From NCBI RefSeq assembly GCF_003970675.1, contig NZ_CP034563.1, forward strand, positions 1,183,501 through 1,247,500: a DNA stretch of 64,000 nucleotides. The letters are read 5' to 3'. Source of the DNA: Flammeovirga pectinis (GTDB taxonomy: Bacteria; Bacteroidota; Bacteroidia; Cytophagales; Flammeovirgaceae). Shown one piece after another: positions 62,704 to 64,000 of this stretch. The position numbers and the translations under genes were made by a program. The notes under the pieces were generated by a model. It was not told the DNA's origin and ran no database searches. It saw only the letters and a list, made by a program, of their open reading frames with translations. Numbering within the stretch: position 1 is the stretch's first letter; each line of letters starts with the position of its first letter.

Positions 62704-63402
62704 ATGAAAAACATATTAACCTCACTTTTATTAATTATGAGTGTTCAATTCGTGAATGCTCAAGCAAAGAATTTTATCGATCAACCTTATATTGAGACTT
62801 CTGCCAGTATAGATTCTCTTGTATCGCCAGATAACATTCACCTAATTATTACTTTAGACGAGATTGATACTAAAAATAAAGTATCTACTGAAGTATTAGA
62901 AAACAAGATGAACAAGGCTTTAAAAAGTTTGGGTATTGATACTAAAAAAGACTTATTAATTATTGATTTTTCTAGTGATTTCAACAAATCATTCTTAAAA
63001 GGTCAAAAAGTCTATAAAGCGAAGCAATATGATTTAGTAGTACATACTGGACTAATGGCAAGTAAAGTAATGAAAGCCTTAGAGAAAGAAAATATCTCTC
63101 ATATCAGATTAGGTAAACTTGAATATTCTAAAGCGGAAGAGCTAGAAAATATATTGAGAATTAAAGCAATTAGAACCTCTAGAGCTACAGCAAAAACACT
63201 TGCTGAAGCAATTGGTCAAGAAGCTGGAAAAGCAATTCATATTATTGACAATACAAGCAATAATAATAGACAAGTCAGAATGTATGCTAGTGATAGTTGG
63301 GGTGGTGCTGAATCTTACAACAAACAAGAACAACCACTAGATTTAAGTATTAAAAAAATCACCTTTAGTAGTTCTGTTCGTGTTAAGTATATATTAGAAT
63401 AA
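62704..63402 (+). CDS. SIMPL-domain (DUF541) exported protein
   Basis: A 232-residue exported protein (signal peptide 1-19, FVNAQ) with a DUF541/SIMPL domain, seen as the pattern 'VSPDNIHLIITLDEID' (about 40-55) and 'IRTSRATAKTLAEAIGQEAG' (about 158-177). SIMPL proteins are periplasmic or surface proteins linked to stress resistance (BP26, YggE); no enzyme activity is established. It is a single gene with a strong terminator. Confidence 0.87.
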   Translation: MKNILTSLLLIMSVQFVNAQAKNFIDQPYIETSASIDSLVSPDNIHLIITLDEIDTKNKVSTEVLENKMNKALKSLGIDTKKDLLIIDFSSDFNKSFLKGQKVYKAKQYDLVVHTGLMASKVMKALEKENISHIRLGKLEYSKAEELENILRIKAIRTSRATAKTLAEAIGQEAGKAIHIIDNTSNNNRQVRMYASDSWGGAESYNKQEQPLDLSIKKITFSSSVRVKYILE

Positions 63403-63403
63403 A

Positions 63404-63440
63404 AAAAACAGCCCGTAATTTAAAATTACGGGCTGTTTTT
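63404..63440. terminator. Bidirectional terminator between SIMPL and SDR genes
   Basis: A 17-bp perfect stem, AAAAACAGCCCGTAATT (63404-63420) and its complement (63424-63440), with a 3-base loop and flanking A and T runs. It lies between convergent genes. Confidence 0.95.
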
Positions 63441-63457
63441 ATACGCACTACTAACTA

Positions 63458-64000
63458 CTATTGTTGTTGTTTAGTAGCTGCAATAACAATCTCTCTAACG
63501 TTCACTCCTTGAGGTTGATTAAATGCATACCAAATTGCATTTGCAATATCTTCTGCTCTTAATACACCACCCATATCTTGTTTCCAAGCTTCGTAACCGT
63601 CTTTAATTTCATCAGAAGTAGTGTGCGATAACAATTCTGTTTCTACAGCACCAGGTGCAATAGTTACCATTCTTACATTATCTGCAGATGCTTCTTCCCT
63701 TGCATTTTCAGTTAAGGCATGTACTCCAAATTTAGTAGCACAATAGGCTGCGTGATTTCCGAATGTTTTTCTTCCAGCAATTGATGATACATTTACGATT
63801 GTACCACTTTTTCTTGCTCTCATTTGAGGTAAAACAGTCTGCATACCATTTAATACACCCATTACATTTACATCTAACATTGTTTTCCACTCTTGTGGAT
63901 TTTGAGAGGCGACATCTCCTAGAAGCATAACTCCAGCATTATTAATAATTGCTTCTGCTTCTCCAAATTTTTCTTCTGCTTCTGTAACAGCCGCTTTAAA
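63458..64000 (-). CDS. SDR-family NAD(P)-dependent oxidoreductase, 5' part cut by the window edge
   Basis: The 3' 180 codons of a short-chain dehydrogenase/reductase. The frame is open to the window end, past an internal Met at 63928: upstream codons encode the NNAGV nucleotide-fold motif, so the true start lies beyond 64000. The catalytic YxxxK occurs as YCATK, preceded by the Ser of 'NVSSIAGRK'. The product reduces or oxidises an unknown carbonyl or alcohol with NAD(P)H. A full-length SDR has about 240-250 residues, so about 65-70 N-terminal residues including the cofactor GxxxGxG motif are missing from view. Confidence 0.92.
   Translation of the reverse strand, partial: FKAAVTEAEEKFGEAEAIINNAGVMLLGDVASQNPQEWKTMLDVNVMGVLNGMQTVLPQMRARKSGTIVNVSSIAGRKTFGNHAAYCATKFGVHALTENAREEASADNVRMVTIAPGAVETELLSHTTSDEIKDGYEAWKQDMGGVLRAEDIANAIWYAFNQPQGVNVREIVIAATKQQQ

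Overview
The window is AT-rich DNA from a marine-type member of the Bacteroidota, most likely of the Cytophagales/Flammeovirga kind. This is an inference from content. The evidence is SusC/SusD proteins, TonB-dependent receptors with carboxypeptidase-like N-terminal domains, type IX secretion (T9SS) sorting domains of both type A and type B, a PorP/SprF-OmpA-giant adhesin set, promoters of the TTG-N20-TAnnTTTG type and few Shine-Dalgarno sequences. No rRNA, tRNA, CRISPR array, complete insertion sequence or prophage was seen.

Layout. 0-1.4 kb: a lipoprotein gene and a decayed RHS (polymorphic toxin) C-terminus. 1.4-4.0 kb: a TonB-dependent receptor. 4.4-18.1 kb: an iron acquisition locus. The minus-strand arm is an AraC/PchR-like regulator, a ferric-siderophore receptor, a DUF4374 lipoprotein and a PepSY membrane protein. 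The plus-strand arm is a six-gene operon: PLP decarboxylase, amine N-hydroxylase, MFS transporter, IucB/AlcB-like acyltransferase, IucA/IucC-type synthetase and a DUF1624/HGSNAT-like membrane acyltransferase. The set predicts a hydroxamate siderophore of the bisucaberin/desferrioxamine/alcaligin class made without an NRPS. Two 23-bp imperfect palindromes of the same design, one in front of each arm, look like Fur boxes.

18.1-34.4 kb is mostly housekeeping and stress genes: MscS channel, TauE/SafE permease, a secreted AGE-fold protein with a T9SS tail, DinB, PhoH with a PIN domain, a two-domain sulfurtransferase, a CPBP protease, a large TlpA-like fusion, bifunctional glutathione synthetase and a MATE transporter. 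At 34.68-34.80 kb a GC-rich, strongly foldable stretch directly behind a consensus promoter is a probable structured RNA, followed by two small conserved-looking genes. Next come a FUSC-type membrane protein convergent with a TolC-type channel (35.4-37.9 kb) and an IS30-like transposase scrap (38.3-38.5 kb).

38.6-54 kb is the cell-envelope region: a SusCD pair, an OmpA/PD40 protein, a PorP/SprF protein, a 1535-residue type-B T9SS surface protein with seven almost identical 324-bp repeats, and a GH92 alpha-mannosidase-like enzyme. 54-57.4 kb holds a tricorn-like S41 protease. 57.4-60.3 kb is a cluster of small lineage-specific secreted or membrane proteins, including two divergent paralogues and a 47-residue membrane peptide. 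60.5-64 kb carries a ThrE-type exporter, a HAD phosphatase, a SIMPL-domain protein and an SDR gene cut by the window edge. Strong hairpin terminators separate most units.
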